From: DASXQK01 sp963724385
GTDB lineage: Bacteria > Pseudomonadota > Alphaproteobacteria > Dongiales > Dongiaceae
DNA length: 64,000 bases
Assembly: GCA_963724385.1 (NCBI GenBank)
Contig: CAVRUJ010000001.1
Coordinates: 1,240,001-1,304,000, forward strand
Reading direction: 5' to 3'
This document shows, in pieces, positions 51,754-60,773 of this stretch (positions are counted from its first letter, which is position 1; each line of letters starts with the position of its first letter). The position numbers and the translations under genes are program-made. The notes beneath the pieces are model-generated. The model saw only the letters and a list, made by a program, of their open reading frames with translations. It had not been told where the DNA came from and did no database searches.

Positions 51754-53325
51754 TCACCGCCTGGCTGGCTTGCGCTCGATGACGCCCTTGGCAGTGAGGA
51801 AGTGGTTGGCCAGCACACGCTCGGCATGGGCCATGCGCCAGGACAGCATCCGGCTGGCGCACGCGAGACGAATGTCGCGATAGGCCGGATCTTCGGCCCG
51901 GTCGATGAGTTCGCCCGGATCCCGCTCGAGATCGAAGAGCAGCGGCGGCTGGGCGGCGAAATGCACGTACTTGTACCGCTGCCCCCGCAGCACCGCGAGC
52001 GCGCATTGGTCGCTGCTGAGGCCGAACGCGGTCTCGCTGCGCTGGCCGACGGGATCGCGGAAGTCGTATTCCCAATGGGCCTCCTGGCGCCAATCGGCAG
52101 GGCTCTCGCCGGCGAGGAAGGGCATCAAGGAACGCCCGTCGCATTGGGCCGGCACGTCGAGATCGAGCCATTCCAGGATCGTCGGCATCAGGTCGACGGA
52201 CTCGGTGAATTCGCCGACGAGGCGGCCGCGGCCCGGGTCTGCCTGCCGGCGCGGATCGCGGATGATGAGCGGGATGTGATAGGCCTGATCGAAATAGCCC
52301 TCCTTGCCCCACATGTAATGGTCGCCCAGCATCTCCGCATGGTCGCAGGTGAAGACCACGAGAGTGTGCCGGTCCTCCCCCGTCGCTTTCAGATGATCGA
52401 GCAGACGGCCGATCTGGTCGTCCACCTGGGTGATCATGCCGTAGTAGGTGGCGCGAAGCTGGCGGAGTTCGGCCTCATCGATGTCCTGGAGGACGGCGGG
52501 ATGATGCTCGGTATAGAGGCCGATCTCGCGCTGGTGAAAGAGGGCATGAGCGAGATAGGGATGCTGGGCGCCTTCTTCCGCGGGCGAGGCAGCGCGGATC
52601 GGCGGCGGAACGGCCGCCGGATCGTAGAGGGCGTTGTAAGGCTCGGGCGCGATCACCGGCGGATGTGGCCTCAAGAACACGCCGTGAAGGAACCAGTTCT
52701 GGTTCCGGCGCACCGACAGCCATTTCAGCATCGCGTCGGCCATGAAAGTCGTTTCGCTGTCGGCCGCGGTGAAGATCGTCGGCGCGAAGCTGTGGCCGCG
52801 CCTGTCGGCGCCGGGATAATTGGGGCGCGGCATGTAGACGTCGTCGCGGCCTTCGAAGGCATAACCCTTGGCCTTGAGGTCCGCGATCCAGGCGGCCATG
52901 TGGTCCGGCAGTTGAAGGCCGACCGTCATCCCAGGCAGCACGCCCTCATAAGTGGTGAGCGCGGGGTCACCGGGGTTCAGCCAACGCGGATCGGGGCAGC
53001 TGTCGGTGTAGCCGAAGAGCGTCGGGTCATAGCCGCCCTTGCGCGCTTCGAGGGCGAGGTTGGTGTGGCGCCGGTCCAGCGGCGTGCCGTTCTTCACTGA
53101 CCGGTGGTTCATCATATAGAGACCGGTCAGCATGCTGGCGCGCGAAGGCCCGCAAGGGGCGCATTGGGCATAGTGGCGCCGGAACAGCACGCCCTCGCTC
53201 GCCAGCCGGTCGAGTTGGGGCGTCTTGACGCAGGCATGGCCGAGGGCCGACAGGCATTCGCCGCGCCACTGGTCGGCCGAAATGAAAAGCACCTTGCGGG
53301 GTTCGCGAGAAGGCATTTCTGGCAT
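51754..53325 (-). CDS. Sulfatase-family phosphonate monoester hydrolase-like enzyme
   Basis: A 523-residue enzyme of the alkaline-phosphatase/sulfatase superfamily. The formylglycine signature C-G-P-S-R is at residues 58-62 (CAPCGPSRASMLTG). SADQW and TCDHAEMLGDHYMWGKEG supply metal ligands. Overall it resembles PMH of Rhizobium leguminosarum more than choline sulfatase (CGPSRAS, LYMMNHRSVKN). No signal peptide. Substrate (phosphonate or sulfate ester) not proven. An in-frame ATG three codons later is possible. Confidence 0.88.
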   Translation of the reverse strand: MPEMPSREPRKVLFISADQWRGECLSALGHACVKTPQLDRLASEGVLFRRHYAQCAPCGPSRASMLTGLYMMNHRSVKNGTPLDRRHTNLALEARKGGYDPTLFGYTDSCPDPRWLNPGDPALTTYEGVLPGMTVGLQLPDHMAAWIADLKAKGYAFEGRDDVYMPRPNYPGADRRGHSFAPTIFTAADSETTFMADAMLKWLSVRRNQNWFLHGVFLRPHPPVIAPEPYNALYDPAAVPPPIRAASPAEEGAQHPYLAHALFHQREIGLYTEHHPAVLQDIDEAELRQLRATYYGMITQVDDQIGRLLDHLKATGEDRHTLVVFTCDHAEMLGDHYMWGKEGYFDQAYHIPLIIRDPRRQADPGRGRLVGEFTESVDLMPTILEWLDLDVPAQCDGRSLMPFLAGESPADWRQEAHWEYDFRDPVGQRSETAFGLSSDQCALAVLRGQRYKYVHFAAQPPLLFDLERDPGELIDRAEDPAYRDIRLACASRMLSWRMAHAERVLANHFLTAKGVIERKPARR

Positions 53326-53512
53326 CCCTCAGGCCGGCGGGCTGCGACCATAGCCCGGGCGCCGCAAGCGACCAAGTCCGCCGCGGCGCGGCGTGGTTCG
53401 GCAACGTCGCCTTCGGCCGATTGACTCGCTTGCCACAAGTCCGGGAGACTGCGGCCCGGATTGAAATGCCGGTTGGGCCTATCGAAGGCAGGACCGTCGA
53501 AAAGGGAGTCCA

Positions 53513-54685
53513 TTGCCAAAGCCTGCGAGACAGAAATCAGACAGCCTCGGCGGCCAGCGCGGTGCGCAAACGCTTAGTCGCCGCCGCGTCCTCAAGGGCG
53601 CCGCGGCGGCCGCCCTGGTCACCGCCGGACCGTGGATCATTCAAGACGCCTTCTCGTCCTCTGGCGAACTTGACCTTCTTCATTGGACTGAGGACCTGCC
53701 GGAGCCGATCGTCCGGGACTTCGAAGCCAAGACCGGGATCAAGGTCAACAGCACGAAGTTCGCGCGGCCGGAGGCCGAGCTGGCGGCGCTCCAGGCGACC
53801 AAAGGCCAGGGCTACGACCTCTGTCAGCCGAACCGCGAACAGGCCCCTGAATTCCAGGACCTCGGCCTGTTGCAGCCCTTCGATCTCGACAAGCTGCCGG
53901 CCCATGACGGTGTGCTTCCCTTCGTCATGGAAGCCTCGGTCAGCGCCTGGACCTGGGACGGAAAGCTGTATCACCTGCCCCATTGCTGGGGCAGCGAGGC
54001 GATCGCCTGGCGCACGGACTTGTGGACCAGCGATCCCAAGGCCGTGAGTTTCGGCGATTTGTGGAGCGAGTATGCCAAGGGCAAGCTTCTCTGCCGGCCG
54101 CGTTCGCTCATCACCGGCATCGGGTTGTGGAAGGACGCGACGGGCGAGCTGCCTTCCAATCGCATGCTCGATGCCTTCAAGGACGAAGCCGCGGCGCGCA
54201 AGCTCTTCGAGCCCCTGGCCAAATTCGCCATCGCCCACCGGTCATGGATCAAGCGCGAATGGGCCGACGCCGACGATATCGAGGCGGGCTTCACCGAGGG
54301 CAGCTGCGCCATCGGTCAAACCTGGGATTGGCCGATCCATAGCCTCAGGCAGGAAGGCAAGCCCGTCGCCTTCAGCGCGCCGAAGGAAGGGGCGATCGCC
54401 TGGCTGCTCGGCTGGTCCATGCCTTCCGCGGCGCAGAACGTCGAGCAGGCCTATGAATGGCTCAACTACCTGTTGACCCCGGAGGTGGCGGCCAGGCTGG
54501 CGGAAGAGTCGGGCCACAATCCCGTTGTCTCCGGCGCTGACGCCCTGCTGTCGCCCGGTGCCGCAGCGCTGTTCCGGGAGACCTATCCCGGCGATGCCCT
54601 TGCACGGCTGTGGTGGCGGCCGCCGGAGCCGCCCTGGTATGGCGGCATGCTGGACGCTTTCGCCAAGCAGCTCGCCTCGGCGTGA
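53513..54685 (+). CDS. Orphan ABC-type extracellular binding protein (PotD-like)
   Basis: A 390-residue periplasmic protein with a Tat signal (SRRRVLKGAAAAALV). LDLLHWTEDLPEPIVRDFEA and the later WWRPPEPPWYGG fit the spermidine/putrescine-type binding fold. TTG start, with GGGAG 5 bases upstream. No permease or ATPase genes neighbour it, so its transporter is elsewhere or lost. Divergent from the sulfatase. Confidence 0.85.
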   Translation: MPKPARQKSDSLGGQRGAQTLSRRRVLKGAAAAALVTAGPWIIQDAFSSSGELDLLHWTEDLPEPIVRDFEAKTGIKVNSTKFARPEAELAALQATKGQGYDLCQPNREQAPEFQDLGLLQPFDLDKLPAHDGVLPFVMEASVSAWTWDGKLYHLPHCWGSEAIAWRTDLWTSDPKAVSFGDLWSEYAKGKLLCRPRSLITGIGLWKDATGELPSNRMLDAFKDEAAARKLFEPLAKFAIAHRSWIKREWADADDIEAGFTEGSCAIGQTWDWPIHSLRQEGKPVAFSAPKEGAIAWLLGWSMPSAAQNVEQAYEWLNYLLTPEVAARLAEESGHNPVVSGADALLSPGAAALFRETYPGDALARLWWRPPEPPWYGGMLDAFAKQLASA

Positions 54686-54701
54686 GAAGAGACGCTGTCT
54701 T

Positions 54702-56489
54702 TCAGAACTCCTCGGCTTTCAGCGCCAGCACGCTCGCCCCGCCGCGGATGACCTGGGCGGCCAGCGCCTCGGCCTGGACCAGGATGTTGTCGGCATAGAA
54801 GCGCGCGGTGGCGAGCTTGGCTTTGAGGAAAGCGGGATCGCCCGCGCCCTCGCTCCGCCGGCGCAATGCTGCGAGCGCGGCCATGGCCATCAGCCAGCCG
54901 CCGGCGACGATGCCGAAGAGCCGCAGATAGGGCGTGGCGCCGGCGAGTGCGAGCGCGGGCTCCTTGCCATAAGTTTCGATCAGCCAATCGGTGCTGCGGG
55001 AGAGCGCCGCAGCGCCCTCGGCCAGGCCTGCGCGCAAGGCGGAGAGGTCCTCGCCCTTGGCGCCGGCGAGATCAGCGCTGGAGGCGCGGATGCCGGCGAT
55101 GAAGTCCCGCGCGGCCGAGCCCTGGTCGCGCATCAGCTTGCGACCCACGAGATCGATCGCCTGGATGCCATTGGTGCCCTCGTAGATGGGCGCGATGCGG
55201 GCGTCGCGGTAGAGCTGGGCCACGCCCGTGTCCTCGACGAAGCCGAGCCCGCCATGAACCTGGACGGCGAGCGACGCCGTTTCACAGCCGAGGTCGGTGG
55301 ACCAGGCCTTGACCACGGGAATCAGCAGGTCGACCAGGCGTTGGCTTTGCCCGCGTGCCGCGGCTTCCGGCTGGTGCCGGGCGCGGTCGAGGGCGCCGGC
55401 GGCGAAATAGGCCAGCGCCCGGGCCGCTTCCACATTGGCGCGCATGGTCATCAGCATGCGCCGCAGGTCGGCATGGCCGATGATAGGTGTCCCGGCCGCA
55501 GCGCCCTGCACGCGACCCTGGACGCGCTGGCGGGCGTAGTCGCGCGCCATCTGGTAGGACCGCTCGGCGATCGCCAGGCCTTCGAGCCCGACGCCAAGGC
55601 GGGCGCTATTCATCATGGTGAACATGTATTCGAGGCCGCGGTTCTCCTCGCCCACCAGATAGCCCACGGCTCCCCCGTCGTCGCCATAGGCCATGACGCA
55701 GGTGGGGCTTCCGTGGATGCCCATCTTGCGTTCCAGGGAGACGACGCGCAGGTCGTTGGCCCGGCCCAGCGTGCCCCCCGGCGTCACCAGGCGCTTGGGC
55801 ACGACGAAGAGGGAAATGCCGCGCGATCCCGCAGGCGCCTCGGGCGTGCGTGCCAGCACCAGATGGACGATGTTCTCGGCCAGGTCGTGGTCGCCCCAGG
55901 TGATGAAGATCTTCTGCCCGGTGATCAAGTAGCGCTCGCCGTCGGGAACGGCGCGACATCGCAGTGCCCCCACGTCCGAGCCCGCCTGGGGCTCGGTCAG
56001 GTTCATGGTGCCGGTCCAGGTGCCGGCGACGAGCTTCGGCAGGAAGAGGGCGCGCTGCATCGGCGTCCCGTGAACGGCGATCGCCTCGACCGCGGCTTGG
56101 GTCAGAAGCGGGCAAAGGGAGAAGGCGAGGTTGGCCCCGCTCCACATCTCCTGGAGGGCGGCTGCCAAGGACCAGGGCAGGCCCTGGCCGCCATGGGCGG
56201 GATCGAAGGCGACGCCATTCCAGCCGCCGGCGGTGAAGCGTTGGTACGCGTCCTTGAATCCGTCGGGGGCGCGGACGATCCCATTGTCGAGCCGGCTGCC
56301 CTGCCGGTCGCCGATGCGGTTGAGCGGGGAAAGCACGTCGCTGGCGAGCTTGCCGCCTTCGGCGAGGATCGACATCGCGAGTTCTGCGCTCACCTCGCCG
56401 AAGCCCGGCAGGTCCGCCAACCCGGCCAGATCGGCGAATTCCTCCAGGCAGAAGGCGATGTCGTCCAGCGGCGCGCGGTATTCGCTCAT
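54702..56489 (-). CDS. Acyl-CoA dehydrogenase (DmdC-like)
   Basis: A 595-residue FAD-dependent acyl-CoA dehydrogenase. The N-terminal domain, TGTMNLTEPQAGSDVGALR middle strand, and catalytic base in RIAPIYEGTNGIQAIDL (Glu) are typical. Extra C-terminal region and length match 3-methylmercaptopropionyl-CoA dehydrogenase-like (DmdC) members, found in many alphaproteobacteria. True substrate (MMPA-CoA or other) unknown. It starts 49 bases downstream of the HisM-like permease gene's end. Confidence 0.9.
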   Translation of the reverse strand: MSEYRAPLDDIAFCLEEFADLAGLADLPGFGEVSAELAMSILAEGGKLASDVLSPLNRIGDRQGSRLDNGIVRAPDGFKDAYQRFTAGGWNGVAFDPAHGGQGLPWSLAAALQEMWSGANLAFSLCPLLTQAAVEAIAVHGTPMQRALFLPKLVAGTWTGTMNLTEPQAGSDVGALRCRAVPDGERYLITGQKIFITWGDHDLAENIVHLVLARTPEAPAGSRGISLFVVPKRLVTPGGTLGRANDLRVVSLERKMGIHGSPTCVMAYGDDGGAVGYLVGEENRGLEYMFTMMNSARLGVGLEGLAIAERSYQMARDYARQRVQGRVQGAAAGTPIIGHADLRRMLMTMRANVEAARALAYFAAGALDRARHQPEAAARGQSQRLVDLLIPVVKAWSTDLGCETASLAVQVHGGLGFVEDTGVAQLYRDARIAPIYEGTNGIQAIDLVGRKLMRDQGSAARDFIAGIRASSADLAGAKGEDLSALRAGLAEGAAALSRSTDWLIETYGKEPALALAGATPYLRLFGIVAGGWLMAMAALAALRRRSEGAGDPAFLKAKLATARFYADNILVQAEALAAQVIRGGASVLALKAEEF

Positions 56490-56538
56490 GGCGGCGATGC
56501 TAGGTGCAATCCATCAGCAGCGGAGAGCCGCGGGCCAC

Positions 56539-57273
56539 TCAACGCGCATCCACTACCATGGGCAGTGCCGCCGGGATCGGCTGCAGGCGGTCCTTGTTGA
56601 GGTGACGCTCCAGCATCCTGAATCCGCGGCTCAGAATGAAGGTGAGGGCGATGTAGACCAAGGCGGCGGCGAGCAGAGGCTCGTAGATCCGAAAAGTCTG
56701 GACGCGAATGAAGTTCGCCTTCCACATCATGTCCTCGACGGTGATCGTGGACACCAGCGCGGTCGATTTCAGCAACAGGATGGTTTCGCCGCCCAGGGTC
56801 GGCAGGCAGATCTGAATCGCGCGGGGCAGCACGACGCGCCGGAGGATCAGCCAATGGGACATGCCGAAGGCGCGTCCCGCCTCGACCTCGCCGAAAGGCA
56901 CGGCCTGGATCGCGCCCCGGAGCACTTCGCCGGTATAGCCGGCGGTGCTGAGGCTCAAGGCCGCGACTCCATACCAGAAGCCGTTGCGCAGGAACGGCCA
57001 GAAGAAGCTTTGCCGGATCGCCGGCTCATGGGCGAAGACGTCGCCGAGCCCGTAGTAGAGAAAGTACATCTGCACCAGGAGCGGTGTGCCCCGGATGAGA
57101 TAGATGTAGGTGTAGCTCGGCACCCAAAGCCAGGGATTCTTCGACACCCGGGTGAGCGCCACGCCGATGGCCAGCGAATTGCCGATGGCGCCGGAGACGA
57201 GCACGAGAAGAATCGTGATCCAGGTCCCATCGATCAACTGGGGAAAGACGCCGAGGAAGAAGTCGAGGGACAT
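56539..57273 (-). CDS. Polar amino-acid ABC transporter permease (HisM/GlnP-like)
   Basis: A 244-residue permease with about five membrane segments. The segment TYIYLIRGTPLLVQMYFLYY is the HisM/GlnP signature, and GRAFGMSHWLILRRVVLPRA is the EAA loop. Encoded 97 bases after the binding-protein gene on the same strand. No second permease or ATPase is adjacent, so the system is incomplete here. Confidence 0.92.
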   Translation of the reverse strand: MSLDFFLGVFPQLIDGTWITILLVLVSGAIGNSLAIGVALTRVSKNPWLWVPSYTYIYLIRGTPLLVQMYFLYYGLGDVFAHEPAIRQSFFWPFLRNGFWYGVAALSLSTAGYTGEVLRGAIQAVPFGEVEAGRAFGMSHWLILRRVVLPRAIQICLPTLGGETILLLKSTALVSTITVEDMMWKANFIRVQTFRIYEPLLAAALVYIALTFILSRGFRMLERHLNKDRLQPIPAALPMVVDAR

Positions 57274-57370
57274 GACCTAGCCCGGGTTTCTTGGGGCGCC
57301 TCGGCCCGCCGCCGATGCCCGGCCCATGAGGCGGGGGGCGCCGGCGGCGGCATTCTCGTCTTGCGGCGTC

Positions 57371-58156
57371 TCAGCTGCCGTAGATATCGAAGTCGAAGTA
57401 CTTCTTGGCGATCGTGTCGTAGGTTCCGTTCGCCCTGACCGCCGCGATCGCCGCGTTCAGTTTCGCGCGCAGCTCGGGATCGTCCTTGCGCACGCCCCCG
57501 CCCACTCCTTCGCCCAGGATCGGGTCGTTCGGCGCCGTCGCCTTTTTCTCGAAGTCCTTGCCCTGGTCGGATTTCATGAAGTCGTCGAGCGCGATCGAAT
57601 CCGCCATCACCAGGTCGAGCCGCCCCGCCACCAGATCGGCGTCGCAGTTGTCCTGGGTGTCATAGGTCTTGATGGTGGCCGCGCTGCCGAAATACTTTTG
57701 CACGAAGTTGTAATGGATGGTCGAAGTCTGGACCCCGATGATCTTGCCCTTGACGCTGTCGGGATTGCTGAAGTCGATGTCGATCGATTCCGACTTCGGC
57801 CCGATGATAATGGCCGGCGTCTTATAGTACCTGTCGGTGAAATCGATCTTCTGCTTGCGCTCCTCGGTGATCGACATCGACGACCAGATCACGTCGATCT
57901 TCTTCTCCTGGAGCGCGGGGATGATGCCGTCCCACGCGGTTTCGACCAGCTGGCACTTGGCCTGCATTTGGGCGCAGACGGCATCCATCAGGTCGATTTC
58001 GAAGCCGACCCATTTGCCCGAAGCGTCCTTGCTGCTGAACGGGGGATAGGGTTCCGCCGCGACGCCGAACTTGATGACGTCGTCGGCGCGCGCCGCGACG
58101 CCGGCAATCGCGACCGCCGCGCCGAGAAGGATAGCCCCCAGAACGTGCTTTCTCAT
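57371..58156 (-). CDS. Amino-acid ABC transporter substrate-binding protein
   Basis: A 261-residue periplasmic protein with a Sec signal peptide (MRKHVLGAILLGAAVAIAGV, cleavage near ARA-DD). KFGVAAEPYPPFSSKDASG and GFEIDLMDAVCAQM are typical of the SBP_bac_3 family. Likely partner of the HisM-like permease. Bases 58157-58374 upstream hold only predicted promoter space. Confidence 0.93.
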   Translation of the reverse strand: MRKHVLGAILLGAAVAIAGVAARADDVIKFGVAAEPYPPFSSKDASGKWVGFEIDLMDAVCAQMQAKCQLVETAWDGIIPALQEKKIDVIWSSMSITEERKQKIDFTDRYYKTPAIIIGPKSESIDIDFSNPDSVKGKIIGVQTSTIHYNFVQKYFGSAATIKTYDTQDNCDADLVAGRLDLVMADSIALDDFMKSDQGKDFEKKATAPNDPILGEGVGGGVRKDDPELRAKLNAAIAAVRANGTYDTIAKKYFDFDIYGS

Positions 58157-58374
58157 GGTTTGTTCCCTGGCTGTTGCCCTGTGATTTCCATATTAGGCTG
58201 CCTGCCCCCCTTGGCCTCAGCGCCTCAAGCCGGCGCGGGACAGGCAACAGGTCTTGCCGCTCATCGCCCTCCCCGCAGGCTATTCCTATTAGCATTCCCG
58301 GCGCTCTATTCCTAGCCCGTCGCGCCCCCTGGGTGGCATGATCCGAGCCCGAATCGAGCATCGCCAGGTCTTGA

Positions 58375-59385
58375 ATGAAAGCGCCGCCGCTCGGCCATCT
58401 CGGGGTCTATCGCGTCCTGCCCGGCCCCGCCCATAGCGCCGCCGCCGTGGGCAACGCCGGCGTGGCCGTGGTCGCCACGCCCGCACTCATCCTCTATCTC
58501 GAACAGGCGAGCGCGCAGGCGCTGGCGGCCTTCCTGGAACCGGGCGAAGCCTCGGTCGGCGTGGTGGTCGACGTCGAGCACCTCGCCGCCGCGGTTCCCG
58601 GCCGGCCAATTGAGGCGCAAGCGCGCGTCACCGGCGTGGACGGCCGGCGGGTTGCCTTCGCCGTCGAGGCGCGCCAGGGCGACAAGCTCGTCATGCGCGG
58701 CCGACACGAGCGCAAGGCGATCCTTCTCGATCGCTTCCTCGAGCGCCAAGGCCTGAAGCCGTTCGCTCGCCGGCGCCTTGACTTCTGGTTCGATTTCCAC
58801 AGCCCCTGGTGCTACCTGGCCGCGAGCCGCATCGGCGAGCTCGGGCGCCGGCACAATCTCGACCCCCGCTGGCGGCCGCTCCATCTGGCGCGGCTGATCG
58901 AAGCCGTGGACGGACGCCGTCCGCTGGAAGAGAACCCGCGCTTCGTCGCCTGGTATCGCCAGGACCTGGCCGACCAGGCAGCACTCCTCGGCCTGCCGCT
59001 GGCCTATCACCCGCGCTACCCGCTGCGTCCGGCCCGGGCCTTGCGGGCCGCCCTTCACGCCGCCGCCCAGGGCAAGGCCGAAGCCTTCGTCGCACGGGTC
59101 ATGGCCGGCTATTGGGCCGAGGCTGCCGATATCACCGATCCGGCGCTGCTGGCGGCCTGGGGGGCGGAAGTCGGCCTCGGCGGCGTGATCGAGGCGGTTT
59201 CGGACCCCGACCGCAAGGCCGAGCTCGAGGCGAACCACGAGGAGGCGCTGGCCGTCGGTCTTTTCGGCCTCCCGGCTGCAGTGCTCGAGGGCAAGATCTA
59301 TTTCGGCAACGACCGGCTGGAGTTGCTGGAGCATCACCTGCTCCAGGCGGAAACCCTGGCTAGAGAACCTTCCCGGGATTCATGA
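58375..59385 (+). CDS. FlK-like thioesterase fused to DsbA/2-hydroxychromene-2-carboxylate isomerase-like domain
   Basis: A 336-residue two-domain protein. Residues 1-125 are a hotdog thioesterase like fluoroacetyl-CoA thioesterase FlK: T35, E43 and H69 have the same spacing as FlK's Thr42, Glu50 and His76. Residues 134-336 are a DsbA-like domain of the HCCA isomerase/GST kappa type, with Ser143 in DFHSPWCYLA and the FGLPAAVLEGKIYFGNDRL ending. The fusion suggests linked CoA-thioester hydrolysis and isomerisation or thiol chemistry. Its end overlaps the convergent oxidase by 26 bases. Confidence 0.85.
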   Translation: MKAPPLGHLGVYRVLPGPAHSAAAVGNAGVAVVATPALILYLEQASAQALAAFLEPGEASVGVVVDVEHLAAAVPGRPIEAQARVTGVDGRRVAFAVEARQGDKLVMRGRHERKAILLDRFLERQGLKPFARRRLDFWFDFHSPWCYLAASRIGELGRRHNLDPRWRPLHLARLIEAVDGRRPLEENPRFVAWYRQDLADQAALLGLPLAYHPRYPLRPARALRAALHAAAQGKAEAFVARVMAGYWAEAADITDPALLAAWGAEVGLGGVIEAVSDPDRKAELEANHEEALAVGLFGLPAAVLEGKIYFGNDRLELLEHHLLQAETLAREPSRDS

Positions 59386-60763
59386 GGCCCTTGGGATCGA
59401 GGGCCACCTTGATGCGGCGCATCAGCTCCATCTCGATGGGCGGCTTGTAGCGCAGGACCTCTTCGCGCCGAAGCTGGCCCAGGCCATGTTCGGCGCTGAT
59501 GCTGCCGCCGTGACGCGAGACCAGGTCATGGACCAGCCGGTTCAGCGATCCGATGCGGGCGAGGAAATCGCTCCCCGCCATCTGCTGCGGCTGGCAGAGG
59601 TTGAAGTGGATGTTGCCGTCGCCGAGATGGCCGAAGGCGAGCACCCTGGTGCCCGGCAGGGCCGCCTCGACCGCGGCGCTGGCCTCGGCGATGAAATCGG
59701 GCACGGCCGCGACGGGGACGGCCACGTCATGCTTGATGCTGGCGCCGGCGGGCTTCTGCGCCTCCACGATCGCCTCGCGCAGGAACCAGAGGCGCTTCGC
59801 CTGGGCTTCGCTCTCGGCGATCGTGGCGTCAGCGACAAGCCCGTCCTCGAGCGCGCCGGCCAGCGTCGCCTCGGCGACGGCCCTCTGCGCACCGGGCGCG
59901 CCTCCGCCGGCAAGCTCGATCAAAAGATAGTGATCGTGAGCGGCGGCCAGGGGATCGAAGCTTCCGGGGATATGGGTGCAGGCAAGCTCGAGCATGTGGC
60001 GCGGGATCCACTCGAAGCTCGTGAGCGCGTCGCCGCTCGCCTCGCGCAGGCGAGCGAACAGGCGAAGGCCAGACTTCAGGTCGCCGATGCCGGCAAAGAC
60101 GGTGACGCGCTGGCGCGGGCGCGGAAAGAGCTTCAGCACCGCCGCCGTGACCACGCCCAGAGTGCCTTCGGCGCCGATGAAGAGCTGCTTCAGGTCATAG
60201 CCGGTATTGTCCTTGCGCAAAGCCCTCAGTCCGTCCCAGATCCGTCCGTCGGGCAGAACCACCTCGACGCCCAGAACCAGGTCTCGCATGTTGCCGTAGC
60301 GCAGCACGGCGATGCCGCCGGCGTTGGTGGAAAGGTTGCCGCCGATCCGGCAGCTGCCCTCGGCCGCGAGGCTCAAGGGGAACAGGCGATCGGCTGCCTC
60401 GGCCGCCTCCTGGACGTGGCTGAGGATGCAGCCGGCCTCGGCTGTCAGGCTGTAGTTTGCCGGGTCCACGGCGCGTATCCGGTTCATCCGCTCGCAGGAC
60501 AACAACAGGCTTGGACCCTCGGCCCGGGGCGTGCCGCCGCCGGCAAGACCCGTATTGCCGGCTTGCGGAACGATGGCGATACCGGCGCCGACCGCCGCGG
60601 CCACCACCGCCGCGGTCTCGGTCGTCGTCGCCGGGCGCGCGACGCAGACGGCGCTGCCGCGATAAATGCCGCGCCAGTCCACGAGGTAGGGCGCCATCGC
60701 CTCGGGCGAGTCCAGGATCCCTTGCGGCCCCAGCTTCTCCTTGAGGGTTTCGAGGAGGCGCAT
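59360..60763 (-). CDS. FAD-binding oxidoreductase (GlcD/D-2-hydroxyacid dehydrogenase type)
   Basis: A 467-residue protein with an N-terminal FAD-binding PCMH fold (PQAGNTGLAGGGTP) and a C-terminal FAD-oxidase domain with HLGDGNIHFNLCQP and SISAEHGLGQLRREEV. It belongs with D-lactate/D-2-hydroxyglutarate/glycolate dehydrogenases; the substrate is not deducible. ATG at 60763 gives the family length. It begins 10 bases after the Sua5 stop. Confidence 0.92.
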   Translation of the reverse strand: MRLLETLKEKLGPQGILDSPEAMAPYLVDWRGIYRGSAVCVARPATTTETAAVVAAAVGAGIAIVPQAGNTGLAGGGTPRAEGPSLLLSCERMNRIRAVDPANYSLTAEAGCILSHVQEAAEAADRLFPLSLAAEGSCRIGGNLSTNAGGIAVLRYGNMRDLVLGVEVVLPDGRIWDGLRALRKDNTGYDLKQLFIGAEGTLGVVTAAVLKLFPRPRQRVTVFAGIGDLKSGLRLFARLREASGDALTSFEWIPRHMLELACTHIPGSFDPLAAAHDHYLLIELAGGGAPGAQRAVAEATLAGALEDGLVADATIAESEAQAKRLWFLREAIVEAQKPAGASIKHDVAVPVAAVPDFIAEASAAVEAALPGTRVLAFGHLGDGNIHFNLCQPQQMAGSDFLARIGSLNRLVHDLVSRHGGSISAEHGLGQLRREEVLRYKPPIEMELMRRIKVALDPKGLMNPGKVL

Positions 60764-60773
60764 GTCCTTGCGC

